Origin: Mesostigma viride
Lineage: Eukaryota > Streptophyta > Mesostigmatophyceae > Mesostigmatales > Mesostigmataceae
DNA: 64,000 nt
Assembly: GCA_009746045.1 (NCBI GenBank)
Contig: RPFO01001921.1
Location: forward strand, 24,234 to 88,233
Reading direction: 5' to 3'
Below, one piece after another: positions 34,981 through 46,699 of the stretch. The stretch's first letter is position 1; every line of letters starts with the position of its first letter. The position numbers and the translations under genes were made by a program. The notes beneath the pieces are model-generated. The model was not told where the DNA came from. It saw only the letters and a program-made list of their open reading frames with translations, and did no database searches.

Positions 34981-37186
34981 ATGGGTTCTGTCATGCCTGT
35001 TGATGAAGAACTTGCATCGGCTCTTGAAAAATTGGAGCACGTGTTTGTCTTATCGGATCCCTCCAAGAAAGATGATCCCATCGTCTTCGCCAGCGACGGG
35101 TTTTTCGAGCTCACGGGATATAGCAAGGAAGAAGTGCTTGGCAGAAACTGCCGATTTCTCCAGGTACTAGCACATGTCGCACATTGAATGCCGCCCCTCC
35201 TTTTCAGTCGTAACAATCTACGAGCTTGCGGCAGTTTTTAGTACAGGTACGATAATATGAGCCGCTAACAATCGGTTCTTAGCACTGGCAATTCGTAAGG
35301 GGGGGGGCGGGGGGGAGGAACAATTGGGTCAACTGTTCAGGTCTTCTAAAGCCCAAATTAGGGGTTAGAGCATGTGTTTCACTACCATGTCGATTGGGGC
35401 GAAGGAAGGGTGGACAGATGTGTGGGCTGGGGTTTAGCGCCGCGGTCATCATGATGTTGAAGCAGGAGCCCTGAGCCTGCCTCGTCCTCCTGCCCTTGCT
35501 TCTCCCACCAGGGTCCCAAGACCGACCACCGAGCTATCACTGAGATCCGCGACGCGATAAGAGAGGAGCGCCCTTGCCAGGTGCGCTACTTGCATGCGCC
35601 GCGCTTGCATCTTCCTGCGCCCACATTTGTTGGCCATGTTTCCCTGTTGTGTGACTGGGTGGTTGCCCATGGTTTTGGGCAACATGTGATGGCCAACCAA
35701 ACTGTTGACGTCTGGCCCTCTCCCCACTGTAGCCTGCATGCAGCTGATGGCGCAAGGGGGGGGGGGGGGGGGGGGGAGAGCAATTATGACTGTCAAGAGC
35801 GGTTTGTGCCTTTGATGCATGGCACCAAGCAGCGCCACATGGCACTTGCGTTCATGCCCTCGTGTGGGCAGGTGTAGCGCTGTGGGAGCATGGGGGGTGG
35901 GCGGGGCGGGCGGGGTGGGCAGGGTGGGCGGAGTGTTCGGGGTGGGCGGGGTGGGCGGGGTGGGCGGGGTGGGCGGGGTGGGCGGGTTGGGCGGGGTGGG
36001 CGGGGTGGGCGGGGTGGGCGGGGTGGGCGGGGTGGGCGGGGTGGGCGGGGTGGGCGGGGTGGGCGGGGTGGGCGGGGTGGGCGGGGTGGGCGGGGTGGGC
36101 GGGGTGGGCGGGGTGGGTGGGCGGGGTGGGTGGGCGGGGTGGGTGGGCGGGGTGGGCGGGGTGGGAGAGGTGGGTGGGGTGGGCGGGGTGGGCAAGGTAT
36201 GAGGTGGGCGAGGTGGGCATTGTCCCTTGGGTGGGTGACGTTACTTCTCCATCCATCGGAGGGGCTTGCCATAGGGGTGGCCATAGGAGGGGCTGGCCCA
36301 CCCACGGTGACCATAGGGGGGTTTTGCCCACAGCTACCCACTAGGCACTTCGGGCGGATGGCTCCTGCGTCCCCAAGTCATGCCCGGCAGTGGCAGGATG
36401 AGGAGTGTCTTGTGCCCAAGGGTAGGCTCCCTGCCATTTCTCCACTCCCTCCCTGGCCGTGCATGCGTGGGCCATGACCAACCGGGGGAGGGGGGGCTGG
36501 GGGGTCCACAACAGGTGGCGGGTGTGCAAGGCGTACAGGGCATGGTGTTGAGGGTAATGTGCACCGGTTTAGTGCATAGGATCTAGTGCTGAAGGCGTGG
36601 AGCTCCGGGGCGCAGGAAATGTCCCTCACACCCTATGCACGCGCTGGTTGCCAGGAACGCGGACGTCTGTTCATTCCCCCACGCATTCCGTCGGCCGTGT
36701 TGGGAGAGTGGAAGGGTGCGAACGTTGGGGCAGCCATGGGGAAGGGATTATAAGCAACCGCCGGTGCTGATGGTTGGACACCTGTGGTTGTCCTCCGCGT
36801 TCGACACCTGTCGCTGCCTCCGTGTCCTCGCTTGCTGGGTGACCCACCTGCATTCGCCCCCCTTCCAGGTGCGCCTGCTCAACTACAAGAAGAACGGGGA
36901 GGAGTTTTGGAACCTGTTCCATTTGACGCCGGTACGCAACGCTCGTATAGTCATGTGTACGATGCGATGGCTGCACGCACCTGGATGCAGGGGCATGGGC
37001 AGGGGCCGGGGCCGGGGAAGGGGAAGGGGAAGGGGAAGGGGAAGGGGAAGGGGAAGGGGCCGGGGAAGGGGCCGGGGAAGGGGAAGGGGAAGGGGAAGGG
37101 GAAGGGGAAGGGGAAGGGGAAGGGGAAGGGGAAGGGGAAGGGGAAGGGGAAGGGGAAGGGGAAGGGGAAGGGGAAGGGGAAGGGCA

Positions 37187-37221
<35 letters not shown>

Positions 37222-38003
37222 ACGGGGTCGGGACGGGGACGGGGACGGGGACGGGGACGGGGACGGGGACGGGGACAGGGACAGGGACCCCGGGGACGGG
37301 GACGGGGACGGGGACGGGGACGGGGACGGGGACGGGGACGGGGACGGGGACGGGGACGGGGACGGGGACGGGGACGGGGACGGGGACGGGGACGGGACGG
37401 GGGGGACGGGGAGGGGGACGGGAGGGGGACGGGGAGGGGACGGGGAGGGGGAGGGGAGGGGGAGGGGAGGGGGAGGGGAGGGGAGGGGAGGGGGAGGGGG
37501 GAGGGGGAGGGGAGGGGAGGGGGGGGGGAGGGGAGGGGGAGGGGAGGGGGAGGGGGAGGGAGGGGGAGGGGGAGGGGGGGGGGAGGGGGAGGGGGAGGGG
37601 GAGGGGAGGGGGAGGGGGAGGGAGGGGAGGGGAGGGGAGGGGAGGGGAGGGGGAGGGGAGGGGAGGGGAGGGGAGGGGAGGGGAGGGGAGGGGGAGGGGG
37701 AGGGAGGGGGAGGGGGAGGGGGAGCGGAGGCGGAGGCGGAGGCGGAGGCGGAGGCGGAGGCGGAGGCGGAGGGGGAGGGGAGGAGGGAGGGGAGGGGAGG
37801 GGGAGGGGGAGGGGGAGGGGGGAGGGGGGGGGGGGGGGGGGGGGGGGGGAGGGGGAGGGGGGAGGGGGGAGGGGGGAGGGGGAGGGGGAGGGGGAGGGGG
37901 GGGGGAGGGGGGAGGGGGGGGAGGGGGGGGGGAGGGGGGGGGGGAGGGGGGGGGGGGGGGGGGGAGGGGGGGGAGGGGAGGGGGGGAGGGGGGGAGGGGA
38001 GGG

Positions 38004-38045
<42 letters not shown>

Positions 38046-41000
38046 GGGGGAGGGGGAGGGGGGGGGGGAGGGGGGGGGGGGGGGGGAGGGGGGGGGGGGG
38101 AGGGGGAGGGGGGGGGGAGGGGGGGAGGGGGGGAGGGGGAGGGGGGGGGGGAGGGGGGGGAGGGGGGGGGGGGGGGAGGGGGGGGAGGGGAGGGGGAGGG
38201 AGGGAGGGGGGGGAGGGGGGAGGGGGGGGAGGGGGGAGGGGGGGGAGGGGAGGGGGGGGAGGGGGGGGGGGGGGGGGAGGGGGGGGGGGGGGGGGGGAGG
38301 GGGAGGGGGGGAGGGGGGGGAGGGGGGGGAGGGGGGGGAGGGGGGGAGGGGGGGGGGGGGGGGGGAGGGGGGGAGGGGGGGGAGGGGGGGGGGGGGGAGG
38401 GGGGGGGGGGGGCCAGGGGCAGGGCATGCTTACCTGCGAGACATGCATGGCATTTGTACACATTCCTTTGTGTGAATGGCAGATGCCAGATGCTGCCCTT
38501 GTAGCCAGCACACGTGTGCACACCCACCAGAACAGGGTCTACCTGTTTCTGAAGATTTGAGACATTCTGGGTGGTGGACGCCCGCATAGGCCTCACATCT
38601 TGTCATATTTTGTTTGTTTATCTCGGTATATTGGTGGACACGTTTTGGCTTTGTGTGGATACCTGCTGCCAGCACTGTCAGCGATCTCGCAAGTGGAGCC
38701 CGCGCGCCCCCTTGCCCGCCTCTTTCCACATACTCGCCATCTATTGCATAGCATGATGTTGCGCAGCGTGGCGAGGAAGAGGCCGCAAGTGCAACATTGC
38801 ATACCCGTGTTCATGCCGCGGCACGGCCGTGTTGCTTTGCCCTCGCTGCCTGAAGTGGCAGCATTCACCACGTTGCTGGCTGCTTGTGGCTGTCACCAGT
38901 ATGTTGTGTGCTGCAGTAGGAGAGGGGACATCCCCCCCTAAAATCGCGCAAGAGCGCGCCCCCTCTTCTGGCCCAGCGCGCCGCCCGGCTCCAGCCAGAG
39001 TGGAAAATGGCCTAATGTGCTCTGCGAGCAAACGGGCTGCGCCGGGTCGAGAACGGCTACTTTGGGAGTGTGCTATGAGCTACGTTGGTTGTACGACAAG
39101 TGGCACTTTTGCTAGCAGCTCTTAGTAGTAAGGGACATTATCATAGTCTCTGAGTAGCAGCAGCTCACGGATGATTCATCATGTTGTACTGCAGTGCTCC
39201 CACTTCAGGCCGGTTGTTGGTTTAAGCCGGTGCAATGGTGGTTTGGAACTTGAAAGAGCGTAAAGCAAATGTAATGACGATGCCTGACGCCAGGTCCGGT
39301 GTCAGAATCAACAACAACCACTTGACGCCGGCCTGAAAGTTGATACGTCTTCCTAGAATCAACCAATACTTGGTCAGTTTTCAGCGTAACTTGTAAGTAC
39401 AGCATGGTCAAAGCTGACTCCTGCACTAAAAATCAAGTGTCGGGCCACAAGAGCGGGATCACCAGAGCGCTCTCCTTTTCCTAAAACCAGGCGCCGGACC
39501 GGCGGGAAATGCGCACTCCTGAAACTTGTCCTTGGTGCCGCCCTCAAACATTTCTACCAGAGCGCGCTGCGTCGCCAAATTTCTGGCGCCGGATCCATTT
39601 TTCCCCCAAGAGGGTTTTGGGAGCTCGCTCGACGTCCCGAGGTGCCGCACCGGACCGGTGACGGAGTGGGCTGTTTTGCCTGGATGTCCCCCCTCCTGCC
39701 GCAGTCCTTATCTTGGACTGCACAAAGCCACCCACCACATGATGCCCCCACGCCCACGGCACTGCATAACTTCCCTGGCCTCGCCATTCTCACCCATCTG
39801 CTTTTGCTGTTGCTGGTACTGGTGCTGATGCTGGTGCTGGTGCTGGTGCTGCTCTTGCTTCTTCTTTGCCATCTCCCCACCCCCCCTTCCTTCCTTCGCC
39901 AGCTGTTCTGCCGCGACTCGGGCCGCGTGCTGCACCACCTGGGCCTGCAGACGGACATCACGGCGCTGGTGGCAGACGCCAGCCAGGACGCGCTGGACGC
40001 CATCGATCGGCACACGCTCAGCACATTCCGCTGCGCGCTGCCCCCGCCCGCCTGCCACGTGGCGCACAAGGGCCGCAAGCGCGTGCTGGGCGAGGTGGGC
40101 GAGGTGGCGGTGCACGCCCACGCGCAGGAGCACGCGAGGGATGGCAAGCCCTGCGCGATGGCCGAGGGGGAGGAGGCCGCGCCTTGCTGCGCGCACGCCC
40201 ACCGCGACAAGAGCGACAAGGGGGAGGGGGAGGGGGAGGGGGAGGACGACCACCCCCACCACGACAAGCGGCCGCCCGCCTGTGCGCTGTCGGCCGCTCT
40301 GTCCCGCGCCGCACAGGGCGCTGCCACCTGTCTCGTCGATGGCGATGCCGCCGTAGCCCTGGACGCCGCGCTGCATGTCCCTGAGAGCCTGGGCGCAGCG
40401 TCGGGCGATGTCGTGCGCGTGCTGGCGGGGGCCAGCCATGGGCGCGAGGTGGAGGCAAAGCCAACCGGGGCCACGCCGGGGCCGGGCCACCTCAACACGG
40501 CGCTGGCGCAGAGCCTGATGAAGATCCAGCAGAGCTTTGTGCTGTGAGTGCAGGTTTGGGTTTGCGATGTGCTGTGGGTGAGCGCATACACACTCGCCAT
40601 AGCCTTGTGCGGTAACAATGATGCCCTATCGGCTGGTGAAGTGAGTAATGCTGGCGCACTCCGCAGCTGCAAAAAGGCCCGTTGTTCATTCGCCGCCCAG
40701 AAAGCATAATGCACAGGCAACCTTGTGGCTTGCGTGCTGGCAAGGCCAGAGCAAGTGCGCCCTCGTGTGCAATAGCTCCTCCCTGCCTTTCCCACCTGTT
40801 TTCGAACATGGGCCGTGCGCGTACCCAGCCTTGCCTACCCGACACCCTGCATGAATGGATACCCGCAGGAGCGCAAGGGCCTGGCCTTGCTCGAGGCGCA
40901 AATAAGGGGCAAGTAAGGCGCAAGTAACGAAGAGGAGAGGAGGGGACAGAACGTGGTGAGGAGAGTGGAAGGAATTAGATGCCGGCGCATGTGGTGCCTG

Positions 41001-44000
41001 CTGGCAATATTGCCAGCGTGCGTGTGGGCGCGCAGCTGTCATCCTCCCAGGCAAGCAGAGGGATGGTGGGTGCTGCAGCTGGGCTACCGCAGACGAGTGG
41101 CAGGGAGCAGGGGAAGTGAACTGGGCCAGGAGGTGGACGCTCCATAGAGAACAACACAAAATGAGAGTAATGGTTGGCATGGTGCAAGCTCCTGCCCTGA
41201 CAAGCCCTAGGCCACCAACGTGGCATGCATGTGTACTTGGGTGCGTTGGTTGGTAGGCCACCTTTCTCTTGTCATGCGGGGGCCACACGGGGGCTTCCTT
41301 CCTCTGCTTGTTTTGTACGCATCTGGTCTCGTGCCTGCTCGTCCTATCCTGCCCTGCTGTGCCCCTGCCCCTCACACCCTCACCATTTGCCCCATGCGCC
41401 CTGTCTGCCCCACCCACATCCTGCCTGCTTGCTGCCTGCGCAGCTCCGACCCCAACCTGCCCGACTGCCCCATCATTTACGCGAGCGATCGCTTCTGCCA
41501 GCTGTCAGGTGGGCTCGCCGCCCTGCTGCGAGGTGGCCTTTTCATGCACCCACTCCGCACGTGGCCACCCACCCACCCATGACCCCTGCGCAGGCATGCA
41601 GCTGGCGGGGCCTCCCTGGCCTTGCCACCCCGCGCACGCCCGTGCTGCGCCTGTCGCTGTGTCCTGTGTGGGCCCAGGGACATGCCCTGCATGGGCCAAG
41701 GGGGGTGCCACTGTGATGGCAGTTTAGGGGTGGTGACTTGAGCGACCCAACGGTCGCATGGGGTCCGGTCAGCATGTACAGGTGGCAAGGGATGCTCGCC
41801 GCGTGGGCCCTTCCCTTGCAAGTTCCCCCCCATGCATTGTGCGCGCCATTTCCATCGGACACCAACTGGAGCATCTGCTGGCACCTGCTGGCTGGCATCC
41901 CCTGGAACCTGCCCTGCGGCGTGCCGCCTTATGTTAGTTGCCACGGCCACTTGAATCGGGGATCTGCCACACACGCGAGGGATGGTGATCCACGCATGCA
42001 CGGCCCAGCAACCTCATGCGCACTGTGTGGCGAACCCCCACGCATGCACGGCCCAGCAACCTCATGCGCACTGTGTGGCTAACCCCCTTGCTACTCCACG
42101 CACATGCCGCCCCCCCCCCCCCTGGATGGGTGCTTTCCCCCCGCAGGCTACCCGCGGCATGAGGTGGAGAACCGTAATTGCCGCTTCCTGCAGGGGCCCC
42201 AGACCGACCCCCGCACAGTACAGGCCATCCGCACGGCCACGGCTGAGGGCCGCCCTTGCACCGTGCGGCTGCTCAACTACCGGTGAGCATGCAGTAGGGT
42301 TGTAGATGCCCACGTGGTGTACTAGGCCCGTCCTCTCCCTGTTGACAGTCACCCAGGTAGCAACCTGCAGGGCATAGCATGTTTGGGTGTGTGGGCCTTG
42401 CGGCACAGCCTGTCCATGTTCTCATGCATATGCCCCTGCTCAGCCTCCCCTGCCGACACCTGGCCCAGCGTAGCAGAGCCCCATCCACAGCGTGCGCGCT
42501 GGCTCATGTGACGGCCGTGGTATGTGCCGCGGCGCTAACCACCTCGCAGTGCGTCTGCAGCCTCTCGGCACACAGACAGGCCAGGTCACGCCCGCCTAGG
42601 TTCATTCTCCCAGGTCTGCTACCTGGGCCCTCATGCACATGGCCATGGCCTTGCCACGTCCCACCTTAATATCATGGTCAACAGTCAAATGTTCGTTGCC
42701 CGCTGTGCGTGCACAGGCATGCGCACGTAAGCATGCCCGTTTGTGGTCCGTTTGCTGCCGCGATGGGTGCGTCCCCTGCTACACGGTCGTAGTGCTGGTC
42801 GTCTCCTTGATAGTGCGCCCCCTGCTACACGGTCATAGTGCTGGTCGTCTCCTTGATAGTGCGCCCCCTGCTACACGGTCATAGTGCTGGTCGTCTCCTT
42901 GATAGTGCGGCCCCTGCTACACGGTCGTAGTGCTGGTCGTCTCCTTGATTGTGCGCCCCCTGCTACACGGTCATAGTGCTGGTCGTCTCCTTGCGCCCCC
43001 TGCTACACGGTCATAGTGCTGGTCGTCTCCTTGATAGTGCGCCCCCTGCTACACGGTCATAGTGCTGGTCGTCTCCTTGATAGTGCGCCCCCTGCTACAC
43101 GGTCATAGTGCTGGTCGTCTCCTTGATAGTGCGCCCCCTGCTACACGGTCATAGTGCTGGTCGTCTCCTTGATAGTGCGCCCCCTGCTACACGGTCATAG
43201 TGCTGGTCGTCTCCTTGATAGTGCGCCCCCTGCTACACGGTCATAGTGCTGGTCGTCTCCTTGATAGTGCGGCCCCTGCTACACGGTCATAGTGCTGGTC
43301 GTCTCCTTGATAGTGCGGCCCCTGCTACACGGTCATAGTGCTGGTCGTCTCCTTGATAGTGCGCCCCCTGCTACACGGTCATAGTGCTGGTCGTCTCCTT
43401 GATAGTGCGGCCCCTGCTACACGATCATAGTGCTGGTCGTCTCCTTGATAGTGCGCCCCCTGCTACACGGTCATAGTGCTGGTCGTCTCCTTGATAGTGC
43501 GCCCCCTGCTACACGGTCATAGTGCTGGTCGTCTCCTTGATAGTGCGCCCCCTGCTACACGGTCATAGTGCTGGTCGTCTCCTTGATAGTGCGCCCCCTG
43601 CTACACGGTCATAGTGCTGGTCGTCTCCTTGATAGTGCGCCCCCTGCTACACGGTCATAGTGCTGGTCGTCTCCTTGATAGTGCGGCCCGCTGCCTCTTG
43701 CCATTGGCGGTTCTTGCGTGTGGGAATCACCGGACCTGCCGCGTGCGGTGGGTGCGTGCATGAGACTGTTTGTGCTGCAGCAAGGATGGGACGCCGTTTT
43801 GGAACTCGCTGCACATCTCGCCCGTGCGCAACGCGGAAGGCAAGGTACGTGCGGGGGGGCGTAGGGTGAAGAGGGCGCACGCGGGCGCAGGGGAGAGGAA
43901 GGGGAGTGGAATTCCAGGCGGGAAGGGGGGGGGAAATGGGTGGAAGGGAAGGCTCAGCATGATTGCTATGATCACATGCACTTGTGCGAGGGTTCATCCT

Positions 44001-44522
44001 GGGGACCAAATGGCGTTGCATGGGTAGCACTCAATTGAATCCAATCGTTTGTGCCGCTGCTACTCAGCCACACACCTTTTTGGCAGTGTGCCGTATGGGT
44101 AGGTGTAGGGGGTTTGCACTCTTGTGGCATGAAGTATTTGCAAGGATGCCTACTTGGCAGAAACTAAGCTGCGGCCCTGGTGCACAACGGTCCGTATGTG
44201 TGTGCAGATCACCTACTTTGTCGGGGTGCAGTTGGACGTGTCGGAGGCGGTGAGCGTGGCGCCCACCGAGGCGAGCAAGGACACCGTGCCGGCCACCAAG
44301 TCGGTTCCAGCCAGTGGTGCCCAAGCAGGCGCGGGCGAGGCCGATGGGGGGGTGGTCCCCTGCCCTGCTGCCGAGTTTGTGAACAATAATGCCCGTGTGC
44401 TGCAGCTGGGCGCAGCAGGAGCGGTCAAGGTGGCCGTGCGCGGCCTGCAGTCGGCAATCTTGCATCGGCGCATGGCTGATGGCAGCAGCGCAGGTAGCTC
44501 CCCTAGCCCAAGCCTTCAGTAG
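34981..44522 (+). CDS. twin-LOV blue-light receptor (LOV-LOV protein), 8 exons, 511 residues
   Basis: Exons: 34981-35163, 35512-35580, 36869-36931, 39903-40543, 41444-41508, 42147-42282, 43781-43844, 44208-44522. All introns are GT-AG and phases agree, giving 1536 nt. LOV1 is about residues 16-125: [11 protein letters not shown] with reactive Cys57, [26 protein letters not shown] and Gln121 in GLQTD. LOV2 is about 312-420: NRNCRFLQ with Cys352, [26 protein letters not shown] and Gln415 in GVQLD. In this family blue light forms a flavin-cysteinyl adduct, and both domains keep the needed residues. The linker (about 126-310) is His/Asp/Glu/Ala-rich. The 90-residue tail has no kinase, F-box or DNA-binding motif, so the protein resembles plant PAS/LOV or twin-LOV proteins rather than phototropin. 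The start at 34981 (AAAATGG context) is preferred; an in-frame ATG at 34864 would add 39 residues. The exon 3/4 junction (LTP then LFCRDSGRV) is the least certain. Partners are unknown; the divergent neighbour is a TKL kinase. Confidence 0.87.
35888..36200. repeat. 9-bp (GGGTGGGCG)n array in LOV intron 2
   Basis: About 30 copies of a G-rich 9-mer, with a few 4-bp GGGT insertions at the right end. A poly-G run of about 20 lies nearby at 35757-35776. Rich in potential G-quadruplex motifs on the coding strand. Confidence 0.95.
36996..38412. repeat. 1.4-kb G-rich hexamer-derived tract in LOV intron 3
   Basis: Begins as GGGGCC/GGGGAA hexamers, then GGGGTC, then GGGGAC, and from about 37400 becomes almost pure G and A with runs of GGGGGA, GGAGGC and long poly-G. 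The coding strand carries the purines. It lies inside the 2971-bp intron 3. Poly-Gly, Pro and Arg frames here are not genes. Exact unit counts are unreliable because such tracts are often mis-sequenced or mis-assembled. Confidence 0.95.
42773..43690. repeat. 46-bp minisatellite in LOV intron 6
   Basis: About 20 near-identical 46-bp units containing GATAGTGCGCCCCCTGCTAC and GGTCATAGTGCTGGTCGTCT. One unit lacks 9 bp (near 42990). The array ends about 90 bp before exon 7. Each unit contains GTCTCCTTGATA, the same word (inverted) that starts the dispersed ~50-bp repeat. Confidence 0.95.
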
Positions 44523-44639
44523 TTTTATTTTTTTCAGGTGGAAACTGACCAGCTGTCCCATCAAACAAGCTTGATGTATCGCAGGCATTTGGCTAGTCTG
44601 CTTAGGAGAGTTAAAAGGTGTTCTATTTCCGGGGGTCAT

Positions 44640-44690
44640 TATATATCAAGGAGACAACCAGCGCAGGCCAGAAATCGGGATATATGTTTT
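44640..44690 (+). repeat. dispersed ~50-bp repeat, copy 2
   Basis: TATCAAGGAGACAACCAGCG and the next ~20 bp match 136-192. This copy is bracketed by ATATAT and lies about 120 bp after the LOV stop codon, so it may be inside its 3' UTR. Confidence 0.6.
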
Positions 44691-44868
44691 AGTCGTGCCA
44701 GAGCATTCTAAAGTGTAACATCAGCATTTGATTACTTGACCTGAGTAGTTGCACAGCAGTTGCACGTCACACCACGAAACTGATGCACTGCATGGTGAAC
44801 AAAACTTTGTAGAAGCCAGGCATGCATATGCACTGAAAATGCTGCAATTTAGAGTACCTTGTAATTTG

Positions 44869-45033
44869 AAGTAAGTACTTGCGTGTCATGCGCATGGGCA
44901 TGCCACAAAGTACTATGCTAATCTCATTAGAAAAATAGTTACACGAAAGTTACAAATATCGTCTGCATCATGCCCCAACCATATAGTCACAGATATAGAT
45001 CTGAGCTGTCCTCTACTGTAATGGCAGACGAGG
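44869..45033 (-). mobile_element. LINE family A 3' UTR fragment
   Basis: Matches the left end of the LINE at 50748-51880 and, inverted, 20800-20965. It shares AGTACTTGCGTGTCATGCGC, CTAATCTCATTAGAAAAATA and CTGTAATGGCAGACGAGGCG. It is more diverged than those two, with CCAACCATATAGTCACAGAT replacing part of the UTR. No coding remains. Confidence 0.7.
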
Positions 45034-45713
45034 CGGTAAGTAAGTATCTCCGCTGGGAGCATAAGTAGCACAGATCCCTGAGAAGGGGCATATTCGTTTT
45101 CGGCTAGGAGGCGTTGCCTTTGCATGACGGGCAAGAGGATATCAGCCGTGGGCAACCAAGCCCACATTTTGTTGGGCTAGTCCGGCGAATGGGCACTCCC
45201 GGTCACACACGACACCATAGAGCTAGTCAGCTGCACCACATCATCTCGGCGAAAAACACAGTTCCGCCGGGAATAAACATGTTCCGAGTCCTTTCAGCTG
45301 TGTTGTTAGCCACATCCTGCCCCGCAGAGATGCATCATGGACCACCGCTATCGCGTAACGGGTGTTACGCAGTGAAGATTTACTGACCTCGATATGCTCC
45401 ACTCTGGTTCTGTTTGATGTCTTAGCTCTCAGTGCATCTGAATCAAAATGAAGCACCTTATGACTTTCTGGCACGCTCTTACGGGCCCTCCACAGATGGA
45501 ATACGGCAATCAAGTGGCATTGATTACCGGAAGTACAATGCTATTTCCAGGCAGTTCGCCTATCGTTTCTCATCAGAGGAATGGCTGACGTGTTGTCGCA
45601 TTGATCAACACGGGCCACAACCATCACTGCAAGGGTGACCATATGACTTTACATCGCCTCCGGCGCTTACAGCGCAAGCATTTGTCCCTTACCAACTCCA
45701 CTCGCCCAAACCA
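45034..45713. other. no gene seen
   Basis: Short frames only (for example 45241-45513 minus); no repeat or motif recognised. Confidence 0.3.
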
Positions 45714-45724
45714 AGAAAGCACAA

Positions 45725-46688
45725 TTAATTAATTAATTAATTAATTAATTAGACTCGTGCTCCCGTTGGGGAGTCACGGAGCATTAACCCCGATGGATGG
45801 ATGGATGGGTGCAAACATTCCTACCGGTCTAATCTATCTACATTGGCTACATACTACATCTATCTAACAGCATTCTAACTACAACATCTATCTAGGCAGC
45901 CGCACGCTGCCCTAGGGGGAGCTATCTGGCGTGCCTCCCGCGGGATTGCACACGCGGGCGCTTCCCCACTGGGGGGGCTCGTTGTCCTCTATGACCTGGG
46001 CCCACTTGGCCTTGTCCATCATCTTCTTCCAAATCACGGAGAGGCCTAGGCCCCCCATGTCCTCTACTAGCTGTTCTTTGAAGGTGCGGGCCTTGCGGCG
46101 TCTAACATCACTGGGCCCAGCCCACGTCAAGAGGTGCCGGACAGGCTGGGCTGGTCGCAGTCCTGCGGGGGGGCCACGTGAGGTGTCTACCTGGTTGGTG
46201 CGAGCTAGGTGCCCTACTAGCTGCAGGCGGCGTTGCTTAATGGTGCTGGTGATATAGGGCATGCCCTGGTACAGGTCCTCATTGCGGACATGAGCAGCAT
46301 ATCCTACTCTGAAAATGGAACGCAGCATGCTGGTGACCGCGCCGTCCAGCTTGCGGGCCAGGTCGGCGGTGAGGGTCCACGTCTCGGCGCCATACGTGAG
46401 AACAGGAAGGACGAGGACCTTGAACAGGTCCTGTTTCTCGATCTTGCCCAGGGGCTTGCGCCACAGGGCCCGGTACTTACTGGCGTAAAGCGTGCCAGGC
46501 GAGGGAGATGCGATGGTCCACATCAACCTCGCAGTTGGGGCGGGAGCAGGCTGCCCAGCAGCTTAACGCGGTCCCGATACAGGACTCGAGAGCCGTCTAG
46601 GAGATAGAGGGGCGGCGTTGAGTTGGTGAGCCCAACCGCCAGGGCCTCTGTCTTCTTGCTGACCTCAAGCCCCACTGCACAGGCCTCG
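45725..46688 (-). mobile_element. 5'-truncated LINE (family B) with 11-bp target duplication
   Basis: Encodes the end of a reverse transcriptase: EACAVGLEVSKKTEALAVGL right at the 5' break, LLDGSRVLYRDRVKLLG, then after a frameshift LVLPVLTYGAETWTLTADLA, MLRSIFRVGYAAH, IKQRRLQLVGHLARTNQV and a C-terminal tail to about 45912. The catalytic YADD part is missing. The 3' UTR ends in an AATT repeat. The element is flanked by AGAAAGCACAA at 45714-45724 and 46689-46699, proving insertion of an already truncated copy by target-primed reverse transcription. A frameshift near 46500 shows later decay. Confidence 0.85.
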
Positions 46689-46699
46689 AGAAAGCACAA

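Noticed and set aside
36635-38596. Frames of about 550-640 residues, Gly/Arg- or Pro-rich
   Set aside because: They cover the G-rich hexamer tract of LOV intron 3; composition artefacts.
39554-40795. 413-codon minus-strand frame
   Set aside because: Antisense shadow of LOV exon 4, which has correct splice phases and LOV-family sequence at both ends.
42773-43690. CRISPR-like array of 46-bp repeats
   Set aside because: Units are contiguous without unique spacers, inside an intron of a eukaryotic gene; it is a minisatellite.
34981-44522. A canonical phototropin (LOV-LOV-kinase in one protein)
   Set aside because: The frame ends 90 residues after LOV2 with no kinase motif, and the nearby kinase is on the opposite strand and of TKL, not AGC, type.
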